A DNA stretch of 64,000 nt from positions 1 to 64,000 of the forward strand of contig JAJFGG010000019.1 of NCBI GenBank assembly GCA_021776235.1, read 5' to 3'. A program made the translations under genes and the position numbers. The notes under the pieces were generated by a model, which was given only the letters and a program-made list of their open reading frames with translations, searched no databases and had not been told where the DNA came from. Source of the DNA: Alphaproteobacteria bacterium. GTDB taxonomy: Bacteria; Pseudomonadota; Alphaproteobacteria; GCA-2731375. Positions 42,228 through 52,196 of the stretch are shown here, piece by piece (within the stretch, counting starts at the first letter, position 1; the number at the start of each line of letters is the position of its first letter).

Positions 42228-42750
42228 GACCAGGGCCTTTCGTCATGGCCACCCCCATCGGGTAGGACGCATGGAAAAAATTCCCCGCCTATGGCGTCAC
42301 AAGCCACCATAGCGCCGAGGAACCGATGATCTGAAAGTATAGCGGGCTATTCGCGGTTACTCTACCGATCTGCCGGATTTCTTGAAAGGGTTAACATCAT
42401 CACGCCGCAGCATCCGTTTGCTGGGCCGTTTTCAACGACGCACATGGATTTTATGGCTGGTCATCGCTAAGCTCCCTCGACAGGGAGGATATCTGGGGCG
42501 CGTGCCGCCTCGACGCCATCATGGATGCCGACGTCGTTTCTGACTGGCCGTTGTTCCGGGCAGATGAGGCGGGCACGATTACTGCCCGCAACACACTGTG
42601 CGCGCGCCGTGCAGATTCCGCGCACGGTGACCACGGCCAGCGTCGCACCAAGCTCACGGTCACGGCCTCGTCGACCGGAACCCGAACCTGGAGATTCGCC
42701 GTTGAAGGACGGTAGCAAAATTTTACCTGCGCCAATCTGGGAGAAACCTC
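42228..42750. other. Intergenic region, no gene supported
   Basis: About 520 bases between divergent operons. Short open frames occur on both strands but show no recognisable protein pattern. The small inverted repeat CCGTGC/GCACGG, with a 9-base loop, near 42608-42628 may be chance. GGGAG seven bases before 42751 is the ribosome site of the aminotransferase gene. Confidence 0.5.
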
Positions 42751-43881
42751 ATGCTTGCTTGCCAACGGCACTTGTTCGACGTGCCGCGCGAGATCGCCTA
42801 TTTTAACTGTGCTGCGTTTTCACCCTACCTGTTATCCGTCGCGGCGGCGGGGCAGGGAGCGGTGGCGCGGCGGGTACACACCTGGAATATCGATTCGACT
42901 GAACTGGCGTCAGGCGCCGATCAGGCCCGGGCCTTGTTCGGCCGTCTGATCAACGCCGACCAGGACGCCATCGCCGTCACGCCCGCGACCAGTTATGGTA
43001 TTGCCGTGGCTGCCGCCAATCTGGAATTGGCGGCCGGGCAGAATATCGTTGTGCTGCAGGACCAGTTTCCGTCCAACTATTATGTCTGGATCGAGAAGGC
43101 GGCGCGGGCCGGCGCGACGGTGCAGGTCGTCCCGCGTCCGGGAAATGGCGACTGGACGCCCGGGGTTCTGGAAGCCATCGGCGAGGCGACGGCGATCGCG
43201 GCGCTGCCAGGCTGTCACTGGATGGACGGAAGCCTGCTGGATCTGGAATCGGTCGGCGTCCGTTGCCGCGAAATGGGCGCCGCATTTGTAATCGACGCCA
43301 CTCAATCGATCGGTGCCGCGCGTTTGAATGTAAAAGATATCCAGCCGGACTTCCTCGCCTGCTCCGCCTACAAATGGTTGTTGTCGCCATATTCACTGGC
43401 ATTTCTTTATGCCGCGCCGCACCGTCGCGGGGGCCGGCCACTTGAATTCCACAACGGCAACCACGATCCCAATCAACAGCACGGCACCTACAGCGCGGCC
43501 CTGCGCCAAACCGCGGCCCGCTATGACATGGGTGAACGTACCAACCTGACTCTTTTGCCCATGGCCTGCGCCGCAATGGAACAATTGCTCGCATGGGGCG
43601 TTGGCGAGATCGAAGACAGCCTGGGCAGCCTGACCGACAAGATCTCTGATGAAGCGTCCCAGCGCGGCTACGCCCACCCGCCGCGTGAACACCGTGCCCG
43701 TCACTTCATCGGCATCACCCCGCCCGGCGGCGTTCCCGCTGATTTAATAGCATTGCTGGCAGCAGACAATGTTTACGCGGCGCCGCGTGGTCCATCGATC
43801 CGCATTAGCCCACATCTGCACAATAACGAAGCGGATATTGCACGATTGTTCGCCGCGTTGGATCGGCATGTACCGCTTTAA
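42751..43881 (+). CDS. Class V aminotransferase-fold PLP enzyme
   Basis: A 376-residue PLP enzyme of the class V group (cysteine-desulfurase/kynureninase-like fold). TPATSYGIAVAA binds the phosphate, VIDATQSIGA holds the PLP-ring aspartate, and SAYKWLLSPYS carries the Schiff-base lysine. No cysteine-containing active loop near the C terminus, as in desulfurases, is evident, so a lyase or epimerase-type reaction on an amino acid is more likely. It is followed 222 bases later by a GMC oxidoreductase on the same strand. The start has GGGAG upstream. Confidence 0.85.
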   Translation: MLACQRHLFDVPREIAYFNCAAFSPYLLSVAAAGQGAVARRVHTWNIDSTELASGADQARALFGRLINADQDAIAVTPATSYGIAVAAANLELAAGQNIVVLQDQFPSNYYVWIEKAARAGATVQVVPRPGNGDWTPGVLEAIGEATAIAALPGCHWMDGSLLDLESVGVRCREMGAAFVIDATQSIGAARLNVKDIQPDFLACSAYKWLLSPYSLAFLYAAPHRRGGRPLEFHNGNHDPNQQHGTYSAALRQTAARYDMGERTNLTLLPMACAAMEQLLAWGVGEIEDSLGSLTDKISDEASQRGYAHPPREHRARHFIGITPPGGVPADLIALLAADNVYAAPRGPSIRISPHLHNNEADIARLFAALDRHVPL

Positions 43882-44103
43882 GCGTCCGACAGCAGCCGTT
43901 CAACTGCCAATAACCCGCAAATGGTGACCAATATCGACCTTTGCGAGATGGACCGGGTCTTTGTTGCCGCCCGGCAGTACGGCATTGCGTCCCACATGGA
44001 GTCTAACCTCGAATCCACCTACGACCGGACATCGACAGGGCCTGGTCAACGATTTAAACTCACTTCTGCGCGGCCACGTCGATCTGAACAGGCGGGTTAG
44101 GGT

Positions 44104-45819
44104 ATGCAAAGCCGAATGCGTGGCGGGTCCCCACCCCGGACATTCGATTTTATCATCGTCGGGGCCGGCTCGGCTGGTTGCGTACTGGCCAATCGCCTGA
44201 CCGAGGATCCCGGCAGCAGCGTACTATTGTTGGAATTTGGCGGCGGCGATGGCAGTCCGTTCATTCAGATGCCCACGGCCCTGTCCATCCCCATGAATTC
44301 GCCGCGCTACAATTGGGGCTTTGCATCGGAAGCCGAACCATACCTCGATGGCCGCCGGATGAATTGCCCCCGGGGCAAGGTGCTGGGCGGCTCTTCTTCC
44401 ATCAACGGCATGGTTTATGCCCGCGGTCACGCCTGCGACTTCGATGAATGGGCCGACCAGGGCGCTGCGGGTTGGGCCTACAGGGATTGTCTGCCCTATT
44501 TCCGTAAGGCCGAAACCTGCGCCTATGGTGGCAATGAATACCGGGGCAGCGACGGCCCGCTGCATACCTGTAATGGCAATGGCATGGCCAATCCGCTGTA
44601 CCAGGCATTTATCAATGCCGGGCGGGACGCCGGCTACCCGCTGACCGCCGACTACAACGGCCACCAGCAGGAAGGCTTTGGCCGCATGGATATGACGGTG
44701 CGGAACGGTGTCCGCTGCAGCGCCGCCAACGCCTATTTAAAACCGTCCCGCGGCCGCCCCAACCTTACCGTGATCGCCAAGGCTTTATGCCGCCGGGTCA
44801 TCATTGAAGGCAAGCGGGCCGTGGGAGTGGAATACGAGGCCGCCGGGTCGCGGCAAACCGCCGCGGCATCGCGTGAGATCGTCGTCTCGGCCGGTGCCGT
44901 TGGGTCGCCGCATCTGTTGCAGCTTTCCGGCATCGGGCCGGCTGCTGTGCTGGCAGCGGCAGGGATCCCCCTGGTCCATGATTTGCCCGGTGTCGGCGCC
45001 AATCTGCAGGATCATCTGGAAGTCTATTTCCAGTTCAAATGCCGCCAACCCATCACCTTGAATGGCCGTCTGGGCCTGTTCAGCAAATTCCTCATCGGTG
45101 CCCGTTGGTATCTGTTCAATACCGGACTGGGTGGCACCAACCATTTCGAGTCTTGCGCCTTTATCCGCTCGCGCGCGGGGCTCAAATGGCCCGATATTCA
45201 ATACCACTTCCTGCCCGCCGCCATGCGCTATGACGGCCGGGCGGCATTCACCGGACACGGCTTTCAGGTTCACGTGGGGCCCAACAAGCCGCAGGCCCGT
45301 GGCCGAGTCGGCGCCACTTCGCCCAATCCCAGGGACAAGCCGGAAATCCGCTTCAACTACCTCGATAATGAGGCGGATCGGGACGGTTTCCGCCAATGTA
45401 TCCGCCTGACGCGGGAAATCATCGGCCAGCCGGCCTTTGATGCCTATCGTGGCGGCGAAATCCAACCAGGTGACGAGATCACCACCGACGACCAGATCGA
45501 TACCTGGGTGCGGGCAAATGCGGAAAGCGCTTACCATCCGTCCTGCACCTGCAAGATCGGCGCCGACGGCGACCCCATGGCCGTTTTGGATCGCGATTGC
45601 CGGGTGCGCGGGTTGGCGGGTTTGCGGGTGGTGGATGCCTCAAGCTTCCCTTCCATCCCGAACGGCAACTTGAACGCGCCGACCATCATGACGGCGGAGA
45701 AGGCAGCCGATCTTATTCGGGGACGGGCGCCGTTGCCGCCCTCGAACGCCGCAGTCCACAACGACCCTGAATGGCGAACACGTCAACGCCCGGGCAATCC
45801 TGTCCGGACCGTAGCTTGA
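44104..45819 (+). CDS. GMC-family FAD oxidoreductase (choline-dehydrogenase-like)
   Basis: A 571-residue glucose-methanol-choline oxidoreductase. [13 protein letters not shown] binds [22 protein letters not shown] is the first GMC signature, [16 protein letters not shown] is the second, and [12 protein letters not shown] contains the catalytic histidine, with the partner Asn in [10 protein letters not shown]. The closest named relative by pattern is BetA, which oxidises choline to betaine aldehyde, but no betB or betI neighbour is here, so another alcohol is likely. The C-terminal about 40 residues beyond the usual end are proline-rich and unusual. An alternative ATG lies four codons in. Confidence 0.9.
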   Translation: MQSRMRGGSPPRTFDFIIVGAGSAGCVLANRLTEDPGSSVLLLEFGGGDGSPFIQMPTALSIPMNSPRYNWGFASEAEPYLDGRRMNCPRGKVLGGSSSINGMVYARGHACDFDEWADQGAAGWAYRDCLPYFRKAETCAYGGNEYRGSDGPLHTCNGNGMANPLYQAFINAGRDAGYPLTADYNGHQQEGFGRMDMTVRNGVRCSAANAYLKPSRGRPNLTVIAKALCRRVIIEGKRAVGVEYEAAGSRQTAAASREIVVSAGAVGSPHLLQLSGIGPAAVLAAAGIPLVHDLPGVGANLQDHLEVYFQFKCRQPITLNGRLGLFSKFLIGARWYLFNTGLGGTNHFESCAFIRSRAGLKWPDIQYHFLPAAMRYDGRAAFTGHGFQVHVGPNKPQARGRVGATSPNPRDKPEIRFNYLDNEADRDGFRQCIRLTREIIGQPAFDAYRGGEIQPGDEITTDDQIDTWVRANAESAYHPSCTCKIGADGDPMAVLDRDCRVRGLAGLRVVDASSFPSIPNGNLNAPTIMTAEKAADLIRGRAPLPPSNAAVHNDPEWRTRQRPGNPVRTVA

Positions 45820-45850
45820 GCAATCGCCGCATTCCGTCCGACGACGTCGG

Positions 45851-46585
45851 CTAGGCAATCCCCACCATTTCCGTTCCGCTGTAAAAAATCAACAGGTTAT
45901 CCGTGTCGACCCACTGCTCCATGCCATCCGAACGGATATGCTCGCGGTAGCGCGCCCACCCAGATACGTCCGGAAAGTACAGCTCCGCCATGCCGGCGTA
46001 GGTTTCCGCCTCGGGTTCCAGACTGTGGCTGACGACATAGCGAAAGCCGCCGATGGCAGCCATGGTCTGGCGGACGTTGGGCACATGAACATCCAGCCAG
46101 TGGTCGAAAAGATCGCTGCAGTCGGCGCCCTGCTTCAGGCCTACCAAAAACGTAACCTTGAAGAAACCGCTCCGGGTGCAAGGGAACGGCGGATTGAGGG
46201 TAGGCGGATACAATGGCAAGGGACCGTCCATAACGACGTATTCACGGGTCGCCCAGGGCAAATAAGGCTCTGCCTTCTCTTGGAAGGTATCAGTCGGCGG
46301 CTCGCCGTGGGCCGAATAGGGCCGTGGCAACGCCCGTTCATACCAGAGCTGGGCAACGCCATCCCAATCGTGAGCGCGATCAGCTTTGGGATCAAACAGC
46401 GTTGCAACATAGCGTTCAGCATAAAGCTTTCCGGCTGCGCGGCTTTCCACGCTCCGGGCGATGACGGCCGGCATGTGATTTGCAAACCAATGAGCAATCA
46501 ATTCTTCACGCGTCGTCGCCGGCTTGCGTCTGATCAGATACATCATCTTTGCACCGGGTGTCGCCAAGGGTCTTGCTGCCGTCAT
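45851..46585 (-). CDS. Two-domain EthD-like protein
   Basis: A 244-residue protein built from two ferredoxin-like (dimeric alpha/beta barrel) halves. MMYLIRRKPATTREELIAHWFANHMP begins the first, and FFKVTFLVGLKQ with LFDHWLDVHVPNVRQTM begins the second; the HW...H pattern is the mark of EthD domains. EthD is needed for ethyl tert-butyl ether degradation, and other members are decarboxylase- or dehydratase-like. The ATG at 46585 follows AAGG; a 26-residue upstream extension looks spurious. It is convergent with the GMC gene. Confidence 0.75.
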   Translation of the reverse strand: MTAARPLATPGAKMMYLIRRKPATTREELIAHWFANHMPAVIARSVESRAAGKLYAERYVATLFDPKADRAHDWDGVAQLWYERALPRPYSAHGEPPTDTFQEKAEPYLPWATREYVVMDGPLPLYPPTLNPPFPCTRSGFFKVTFLVGLKQGADCSDLFDHWLDVHVPNVRQTMAAIGGFRYVVSHSLEPEAETYAGMAELYFPDVSGWARYREHIRSDGMEQWVDTDNLLIFYSGTEMVGIA

Positions 46586-46955
46586 CCTGTTACCTTCTCG
46601 TTGTATCCCAATGCATGCCGGTATGGTGCCGCTGTTGGTCGGCCTTTTGCAACCATGTACCACGCCGACAAATTCGTCATCAACGCGCGCTCGAAGGATA
46701 CTGCGCCGGCGGCAATGAAAACGGTGCCCCCTGACCCATTTCGTTCAAAACGCCGCGTTGATCGGCAACAATGCCATTCATCATTGCCATGAGTGGCCGG
46801 GCCACAGGCAACAGACAGTTAACAATTACCTGCGATAATCAGCTCGTTGGTGAAAGCGGAATGGGGCGAAAATTCGGCCCGGCAGCGCCGCAACGCCTAC
46901 AAAATCATAGGGTATCGGCGAATATCGCCGGACCTGGGCGCCCAGGGCGGAACGG
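46586..46955. other. Intergenic region between the EthD and histidine kinase genes
   Basis: About 370 bases between divergent genes. No gene, repeat or clear promoter was recognised. Short open frames here give low-complexity translations. The segment just before 46956 has GGCGGAACGG as a ribosome site for the kinase. Confidence 0.45.
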
Positions 46956-48227
46956 ATGGCTGAATACCAAGGACCAGAAAGTGGCTCGGACACGGAACTT
47001 GAAACACTCCGGAAGTTTCTGTGGGAGAGCAATGTCGCGATCTTCGTCGCACAGGACAAGAAAATTCGCCTCCCCAATCAGGCGACTCTGAGTTTGCATG
47101 GCTATTCAATGGAGGAACTTACCAGTAAACCCTTCACCGCATTCATACATCCGGACGATCAAGGGCTGGTTGAAGAACGCCATCGCAAGCGTTTACGTGG
47201 CGAGGATATCCCATCGACGTATTCGTACCGAATAGTCAACGCAAATGGGGCAACCAGGCACGTTGAGCTCAATGCCGTACCTTCCTCGTGGCAGGGCCGT
47301 CCAGCCGTATTCTGTATCATGACGGACATCACCGATCGCAAAGAATTGGAGATCGCGTCGCAGGACAGGTTTGAAGCGCTCCAGCGGGCTCATAGCCAAC
47401 TTGAGAAACAAGGCGAAGAACTGACCATCTATGCCCAAATGAACGAGCTTGCGTGCAAAAAGGCCGAAGCAGCCGACCAGGCGAAGTCCGAATTCCTGGC
47501 CGCAATGAGTCATGAGCTGCGGACGCCTCTGAACGCGATCATCGGTTTCTCCGAGATAATCAAGCTGGAAATGTTCGGGCCGGTCGGCAGCACGAAGTAT
47601 CGCGATTACATCGCCAGTATCAACGAGTCCGGACAACATTTGCTTGGGCTTATCAACGATATTCTGGATCTGTCGAAGATCGAATCCGGCACGGACGAGC
47701 TCCGCGAAAACATCATCAATATTCCAGAGATCCTGCACTCCGTCTTGAATCTGATCAACCAACGGGCCGAGAACGGCGGCATCAAGCTTGATTTGGAAAT
47801 TCCGGAGCGGCTGCCGGCCCTGCGCGGCGACGAACGTAAGTTAAAGCAGATTCTGATCAACCTGCTCTCGAACGCCGTCAAGTTCACCGACGCCGGCGGC
47901 GAGGTGACACTCAAAGCCTGGAGCCGGGCGGAGACCGGCTATGTATTGCAGATCGTCGATACCGGGGTTGGCATCCCACCTGACGATATTCCCAAGGCGC
48001 TCTCGCGCTTCGGTCAGGTCGACGGCAAACTGGAACGCCTGTACGAGGGCACCGGTCTTGGCCTGCCGCTGGCCAAATCCCTTATCGAACAGCATGGTGG
48101 ATCCTTGGACCTACAGAGCGAAGTCGGCGTCGGCACCACGGTCACGGTGCGGTTTCCAGCCACCCGGATCGTCGCAACAAACGATGCTGCGCAGTCATTT
48201 CGCCCGGAGGACAGGAAAGCCGGCTGA
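46956..48227 (+). CDS. PAS-domain sensor histidine kinase
   Basis: A 423-residue soluble kinase without membrane segments. The N-terminal PAS domain (about 18-130) ends in a PAC-like MTDITDRKELE, followed by a short coiled coil (135-178). The HisKA domain has H186 in SHELRTPLNAIIGFSE, and the HATPase_c domain has NLLSNAVKF (N box), DTGVGIPPDD (G1) and GTGLGLPLAK (G2). A cytoplasmic signal is expected. No response regulator is adjacent, so it is an orphan kinase. A strong terminator follows. Confidence 0.93.
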   Translation: MAEYQGPESGSDTELETLRKFLWESNVAIFVAQDKKIRLPNQATLSLHGYSMEELTSKPFTAFIHPDDQGLVEERHRKRLRGEDIPSTYSYRIVNANGATRHVELNAVPSSWQGRPAVFCIMTDITDRKELEIASQDRFEALQRAHSQLEKQGEELTIYAQMNELACKKAEAADQAKSEFLAAMSHELRTPLNAIIGFSEIIKLEMFGPVGSTKYRDYIASINESGQHLLGLINDILDLSKIESGTDELRENIINIPEILHSVLNLINQRAENGGIKLDLEIPERLPALRGDERKLKQILINLLSNAVKFTDAGGEVTLKAWSRAETGYVLQIVDTGVGIPPDDIPKALSRFGQVDGKLERLYEGTGLGLPLAKSLIEQHGGSLDLQSEVGVGTTVTVRFPATRIVATNDAAQSFRPEDRKAG

Positions 48228-48262
48228 GTTGCTCTAACTCTCTAAAGTCGATCAAATTATCG

Positions 48263-48295
48263 GCCCAAAAATGATTCCGTTTTTGGGCTGTTTGA
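48263..48295 (+). terminator. Rho-independent terminator after the histidine kinase
   Basis: GCCCAAAAA (48263-48271) and TTTTTGGGC (48280-48288) form a perfect 9-bp stem with an 8-base loop, followed by TGTTTGACC. It lies 36 bases after the kinase stop, in an otherwise empty 166-base gap. The A/T-rich half would act in both directions. Confidence 0.75.
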
Positions 48296-48393
48296 CCTAT
48301 CCGACAGCGATACCAATCATCCTTGAAACACCGATCGACCGCACCTCGGCGGCATGGCTCACATCGGTTTGAGATTCTACGCCGCCAATAATT

Positions 48394-49248
48394 TCAAGGG
48401 CCATTGTCAAAAGACCCGCCGACCCCTTCGATCAGGCCGCGCAGGTAACCCGCCGCCACCGCCGCGCAGGTTGGACCGTCCGGTTCATAGCGGAATGGTT
48501 CGGCGGCGATCCAGCCCCCATAGTCATGCCGCTTCAGGGCCGCGATGACAGGCGCGAATTGATCGCTTCCCTGGCCTGCGGCGCGCCGGTCACGGTCGTT
48601 GACCTGAATGTGAGCCATCATCCCGCCCGGCAGCCAATGGTCGATCAGCTCTTCAACAGGATGATCGCCGCCTGAACGGGCGGCCGCGCAATCCACCATG
48701 GTGCGGACATGGGTGCTGCCCACCGCCTCGACGACTGCCACCGCTTCGGCAACCGTAGTCACGAAATTCGCCATGGGCGCCGCCAGGGCCTCGATACAAT
48801 AGATGACGTTGCCCGCCTTGGCATCCGGTGCGATGGCCGCGAAAGCATCGACCGCACGCGCCCGGGCTGCCTCTGCTTCTGCCTGGCCCTCCGGCAAACG
48901 CCGTTGCGCGGGCGAACCATGTACCAATACATCACCGCCAAGTTCGGCACAGATTTCGATATTGGCCCGCATGACATCGACGCTACGCCGCCACACCTCC
49001 CTGTCCTCGCTTGTGATGGACAGGCCCTTGGGTGCCAGCAACAGCCAGTGCAGGCCGGAAATGGCGACGCCGGCGCCTTGCGCAGCATCCCGCAGCATTG
49101 CAATTTGCGCCGCGGTCATCCGGCGCGGATCGTCCACCACGGTAAACGGCGCCAATTCGATGCCGTCGTAACCAAGCCCCGCCGCCAAGGCGCATTGTTC
49201 CGCAAAGGGCATGTTTCCCAGCACTTCATTGCATAACGATAGCTTCAT
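48394..49248 (-). CDS. Sugar phosphate isomerase/epimerase-family TIM barrel
   Basis: A 284-residue xylose-isomerase-like TIM barrel. KLSLCNEVLGN opens the barrel, GYDGIELAPF holds the first conserved glutamate, NVIYCIEALAAP the second, and HIQVNDRDRRAAGQG followed by GGWIAAEPF the metal-binding carboxylates and histidine. Members act as epimerases, isomerases or dehydratases of sugars and keto acids. The ATG at 49248 (MKLSLC) is favoured by the fold start; one at 49260 has GGAG but only two or three bases away. It is divergent from the PHP-like gene and probably belongs to the same catabolic cluster. Confidence 0.83.
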   Translation of the reverse strand: MKLSLCNEVLGNMPFAEQCALAAGLGYDGIELAPFTVVDDPRRMTAAQIAMLRDAAQGAGVAISGLHWLLLAPKGLSITSEDREVWRRSVDVMRANIEICAELGGDVLVHGSPAQRRLPEGQAEAEAARARAVDAFAAIAPDAKAGNVIYCIEALAAPMANFVTTVAEAVAVVEAVGSTHVRTMVDCAAARSGGDHPVEELIDHWLPGGMMAHIQVNDRDRRAAGQGSDQFAPVIAALKRHDYGGWIAAEPFRYEPDGPTCAAVAAGYLRGLIEGVGGSFDNGP

Positions 49249-49346
49249 ACGTTTCACCATTGCTCCATTTGACCCTACCGGCATCGGACGGGTAGGCTTC
49301 ATAAGCATACGGAAACTGATGAAAAAAATCGCGAAAAGGCATCTTT

Positions 49347-50840
49347 GTGAGCATTTCCCATGTCAAACTGTTTGGTGACATTCACAACCACAACGCCATG
49401 GGCTATGGCGTTGGGTCGTTGGAGCGCAGTATCGATGTAGCCCAGGGCCATTTGGATTTCTTCGCCTTCACCGGCCATTCCAGTTGGCATGACATGAAAC
49501 CAATGGAGGGCGGCCGGGAGAATCACTGGCTTAACGGTTTCGAGGTTCTGCGCACCGGCTGGCCCAAGGTCCAGGATCTGATTGCGGCGGCCAACCAGGA
49601 CGGTGAATTCGCCGCCTATCTTGGCTTTGAATGGCATTCGAGCCAATTTGGCGATCAATGCGTGGTATTTCCCGATGATCATCAGCCGCTTGCCTATCCG
49701 GACCATATCAGCCAGCTGCGCCGGTTTTGTGTCGAGAAGAATGCCTTGATGATCCCCCATCATCTCGCCTATCCCCGTGGCGAGCGCGGGGTCAACTGGG
49801 ATGAGTTCGATGAATGCTGCACCCCGGTGGTGGAGATATTTTCCGAGCATGGCAATTCCGAGGAAGACCGCGGCAATCCTACATTCTTCAACCATTCCCT
49901 CGGCGGCCGGCAAACGTCGAATACAGCGCGGGTCGGCCTGGGTAGGGGTTTGAAGTTCGGGTTCGTGGCCTCCTCCGACAGCCACAACGCCTTTCCCGGC
50001 GCCTATGGGGAGGGTCTGCTTGGGGTCTTGGCGGCGGATTTAAATCGCGCCGCAATCATGGAAGCCATCAATCAACGACGAACCTGGGCTCTCACCGGTG
50101 ATCGGATCGAGCTGGATTTCACTGTCGATGGCGCGGTTATGGGATCCAACATTGAGACCGGTCGGTCCATCGAAGTAGCCTTTGATGTCCAGGGCCGAGA
50201 CGAAATGGATGTGGTGGAGTTGATACAGGATGGCCGAATTGTGCACCGCGCCCATGGCAACCCGGATGTATCCTTGGTGGAGGCCGTGGCCAACAAGTTT
50301 CAAATCCGCCTGGAATGGGGCTGGGGCCCCTGGGGCGATCTGACGTTGGAGCGGATTTGCGATTGGCGCTTTGACCTGAAAATTCATGATGGCCGTCTGC
50401 TGCGCGCTTTTCCCTGCCTGCAATCCGGTCCGTTTGTTGAAGAACGCCGTCACCACGTTTTACAAACATCCCAGACGGAACTGTCGATCCAGTCCTACTC
50501 CGCGCGCAAGGGCGCCTATAGGCAAAACCCAAACCAAAGCGTGATTCTGGAGCTGGAAGGCAGCGGGCAAACCGTCCTGGACCTGCACATGACAGCGCCC
50601 ACAGAGCGTCGCAGCAATAGCACCATCAGTGACCTGTTCGTGGATTCTGATAATATGCGCGTCGGCGAATTCCCCCAGGAGAACTATCAATGGCACCGCC
50701 TTGTGCCCGCCGCCGCCAGCCGGGTCACGGACAAGGTTGATCTGGATACCGCGGCGGGGCCATCAAACATTTATCTCAGGGCGCGGCAATACAATGGACA
50801 CACTGCCTGGGCCAGCCCGGTATTCATGAATCACGATTGA
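49347..50840 (+). CDS. PHP-superfamily metal-dependent hydrolase-like protein (DUF3604-like)
   Basis: A 497-residue protein. FGDIHNHNAMGYG (9-21) is the HxH metal motif, FFAFTGHSSWHD adds another histidine, PHHLAYPRG another, and FVASSDSHNAFPG the late Asp-x-His pair; together they define a PHP-type active site. The C-terminal 200 residues are beta-rich with no domain I can name. Relatives are assigned to DUF3604 and have no firm function. The start is GTG at 49347. The enolase-superfamily gene follows after seven bases, so the two are co-expressed. Confidence 0.78.
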   Translation: MSISHVKLFGDIHNHNAMGYGVGSLERSIDVAQGHLDFFAFTGHSSWHDMKPMEGGRENHWLNGFEVLRTGWPKVQDLIAAANQDGEFAAYLGFEWHSSQFGDQCVVFPDDHQPLAYPDHISQLRRFCVEKNALMIPHHLAYPRGERGVNWDEFDECCTPVVEIFSEHGNSEEDRGNPTFFNHSLGGRQTSNTARVGLGRGLKFGFVASSDSHNAFPGAYGEGLLGVLAADLNRAAIMEAINQRRTWALTGDRIELDFTVDGAVMGSNIETGRSIEVAFDVQGRDEMDVVELIQDGRIVHRAHGNPDVSLVEAVANKFQIRLEWGWGPWGDLTLERICDWRFDLKIHDGRLLRAFPCLQSGPFVEERRHHVLQTSQTELSIQSYSARKGAYRQNPNQSVILELEGSGQTVLDLHMTAPTERRSNSTISDLFVDSDNMRVGEFPQENYQWHRLVPAAASRVTDKVDLDTAAGPSNIYLRARQYNGHTAWASPVFMNHD

Positions 50841-50847
50841 GGCCGCT

Positions 50848-51978
50848 ATGAGAATCAAAAGCGTCGATCTGTTTCCTATTGTCATGCCGCTAAAAGCGGT
50901 GCTGACCTTGCCGCGAGGAGCCTCGCGCACCTTGGCGGAAGGCAAACAAAACATCCTGGTCCGCATCACCGACGAGGATGGCGAGACCGGCTGGGGCGAG
51001 GCAGGGCCCAGCCGGCGCTGGTCGGCGGAAACCACCCAGTCCTGTTACACCTCGCTGAAACATTATCTGGCGCCAATCATCACGGGGCGGGACATATTCG
51101 ACATCGCGGGCCTGCACGAGGCCATGAACCAGGAATTGGCTCCAGGCCTTGATCCGGGCCAGCCGGTGGCCAAGGCGGCCATCGACCTTGCCGTGCATGA
51201 TCTGATCTGCTGCAAAATGAAAATTCCACTGCAATCGTGGCTAGGTGCCAAGCGCCGGGACCGGGTCGAGATCGGACGTCTGGTATCGGCACCAACACCG
51301 GAAAAGGCGGCGGAGATCACCCGGGAGGCCAGGGCCGAGGGCTATAAAGGCTTCAAGGTCAAGGTGGGGCACGACGCCGACCTAGATGCGGAGGTTATGA
51401 CGGCGGTGGTAGAGGCTGCCGACGGCGGTTTTGTCTGGCCCGATGCCAATCAGGCCTATTCCCTGCAACAGGCCCAGACCTTCCTGCGCCATATCGAAAA
51501 CCTGGGCGTGACCCTGTTCGAACAACCGGTTTCCATGGCGGATGTTTACGCCACAAAGAAACTGCTTTCCACGACCCATATCACCATCGCCCTGGACGAA
51601 GCGGCAATGGGCCTGCCCTTTGTTATCGATATGATCCGGCGCGATGCCATCGAAGGCCTGGCGATCAAGATTAGCAAGACCGGTGGTATCTATTATGCCC
51701 GGCAGATGTGTGATCTGGCCCTGAACGCCGGTATGGAATTGGTCGGCAGCGGTTTAATGGATGCGCCGATCGGGTTTGCCGCCGCCGTGCACCTTTACGC
51801 CGCCTACGGCATCGCTACGCCGGTGGATTTAAACGGCCCGCAACACATTGCCGAGGATTATCTGGCGACCCCCTTCCCGATGGAGGGGCAGGCCGCCCTG
51901 GTCCCGGATGGACCTGGTTTGGGCATTGAGGTCGACGAGGACAAACTTGCCAAGTTTAAATTGGACTTGGACTTGTAA
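50848..51978 (+). CDS. Mandelate racemase/muconate-lactonizing enzyme family protein
   Basis: A 376-residue enolase-superfamily enzyme. The capping domain includes PRGASRTLAEGKQNILVRI and GWGEAGPS, and the barrel has the KxK base pair (FKVKVG), metal ligands in WPDANQAYS, FEQPV and ALDEAAMG, and a late KISKTGG lysine, as in muconate-lactonizing/dipeptide-epimerase-type members. It abstracts the alpha-proton of a carboxylate. Its place between a PHP-like hydrolase and a carboxylate TTT importer suggests it processes the imported acid. The start has GAGGCCGCT upstream. Confidence 0.9.
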   Translation: MRIKSVDLFPIVMPLKAVLTLPRGASRTLAEGKQNILVRITDEDGETGWGEAGPSRRWSAETTQSCYTSLKHYLAPIITGRDIFDIAGLHEAMNQELAPGLDPGQPVAKAAIDLAVHDLICCKMKIPLQSWLGAKRRDRVEIGRLVSAPTPEKAAEITREARAEGYKGFKVKVGHDADLDAEVMTAVVEAADGGFVWPDANQAYSLQQAQTFLRHIENLGVTLFEQPVSMADVYATKKLLSTTHITIALDEAAMGLPFVIDMIRRDAIEGLAIKISKTGGIYYARQMCDLALNAGMELVGSGLMDAPIGFAAAVHLYAAYGIATPVDLNGPQHIAEDYLATPFPMEGQAALVPDGPGLGIEVDEDKLAKFKLDLDL

Positions 51979-52196
51979 CTTGGAGACACTACGAAAAGGG
52001 GGGAATCCACGACGTTTGGACGGGCTAGGAATCTGTATGCTGGGCAAGGGGGACGTCCGTGCGACAGCTTGCCTATCTGTTCTCTGATGCCGCTGTTCGC
52101 TCCGTTAAGTTTGGCCAGATAAAGCGCGACGAAGCCGGGCAAGGTTTGCAACCCAAACCGGGTCCGGCCAACCCGATAAACCTATGGGAGATTGAC

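Noticed and set aside
42451-42771. Minus-strand 106-codon frame upstream of the aminotransferase
   Set aside because: It overlaps the ribosome site and start of a well-supported gene and shows no protein features.
44104-45819. Naming the GMC oxidoreductase betA
   Set aside because: The signatures fit the whole GMC family and no betB, betI or choline transporter gene is adjacent.
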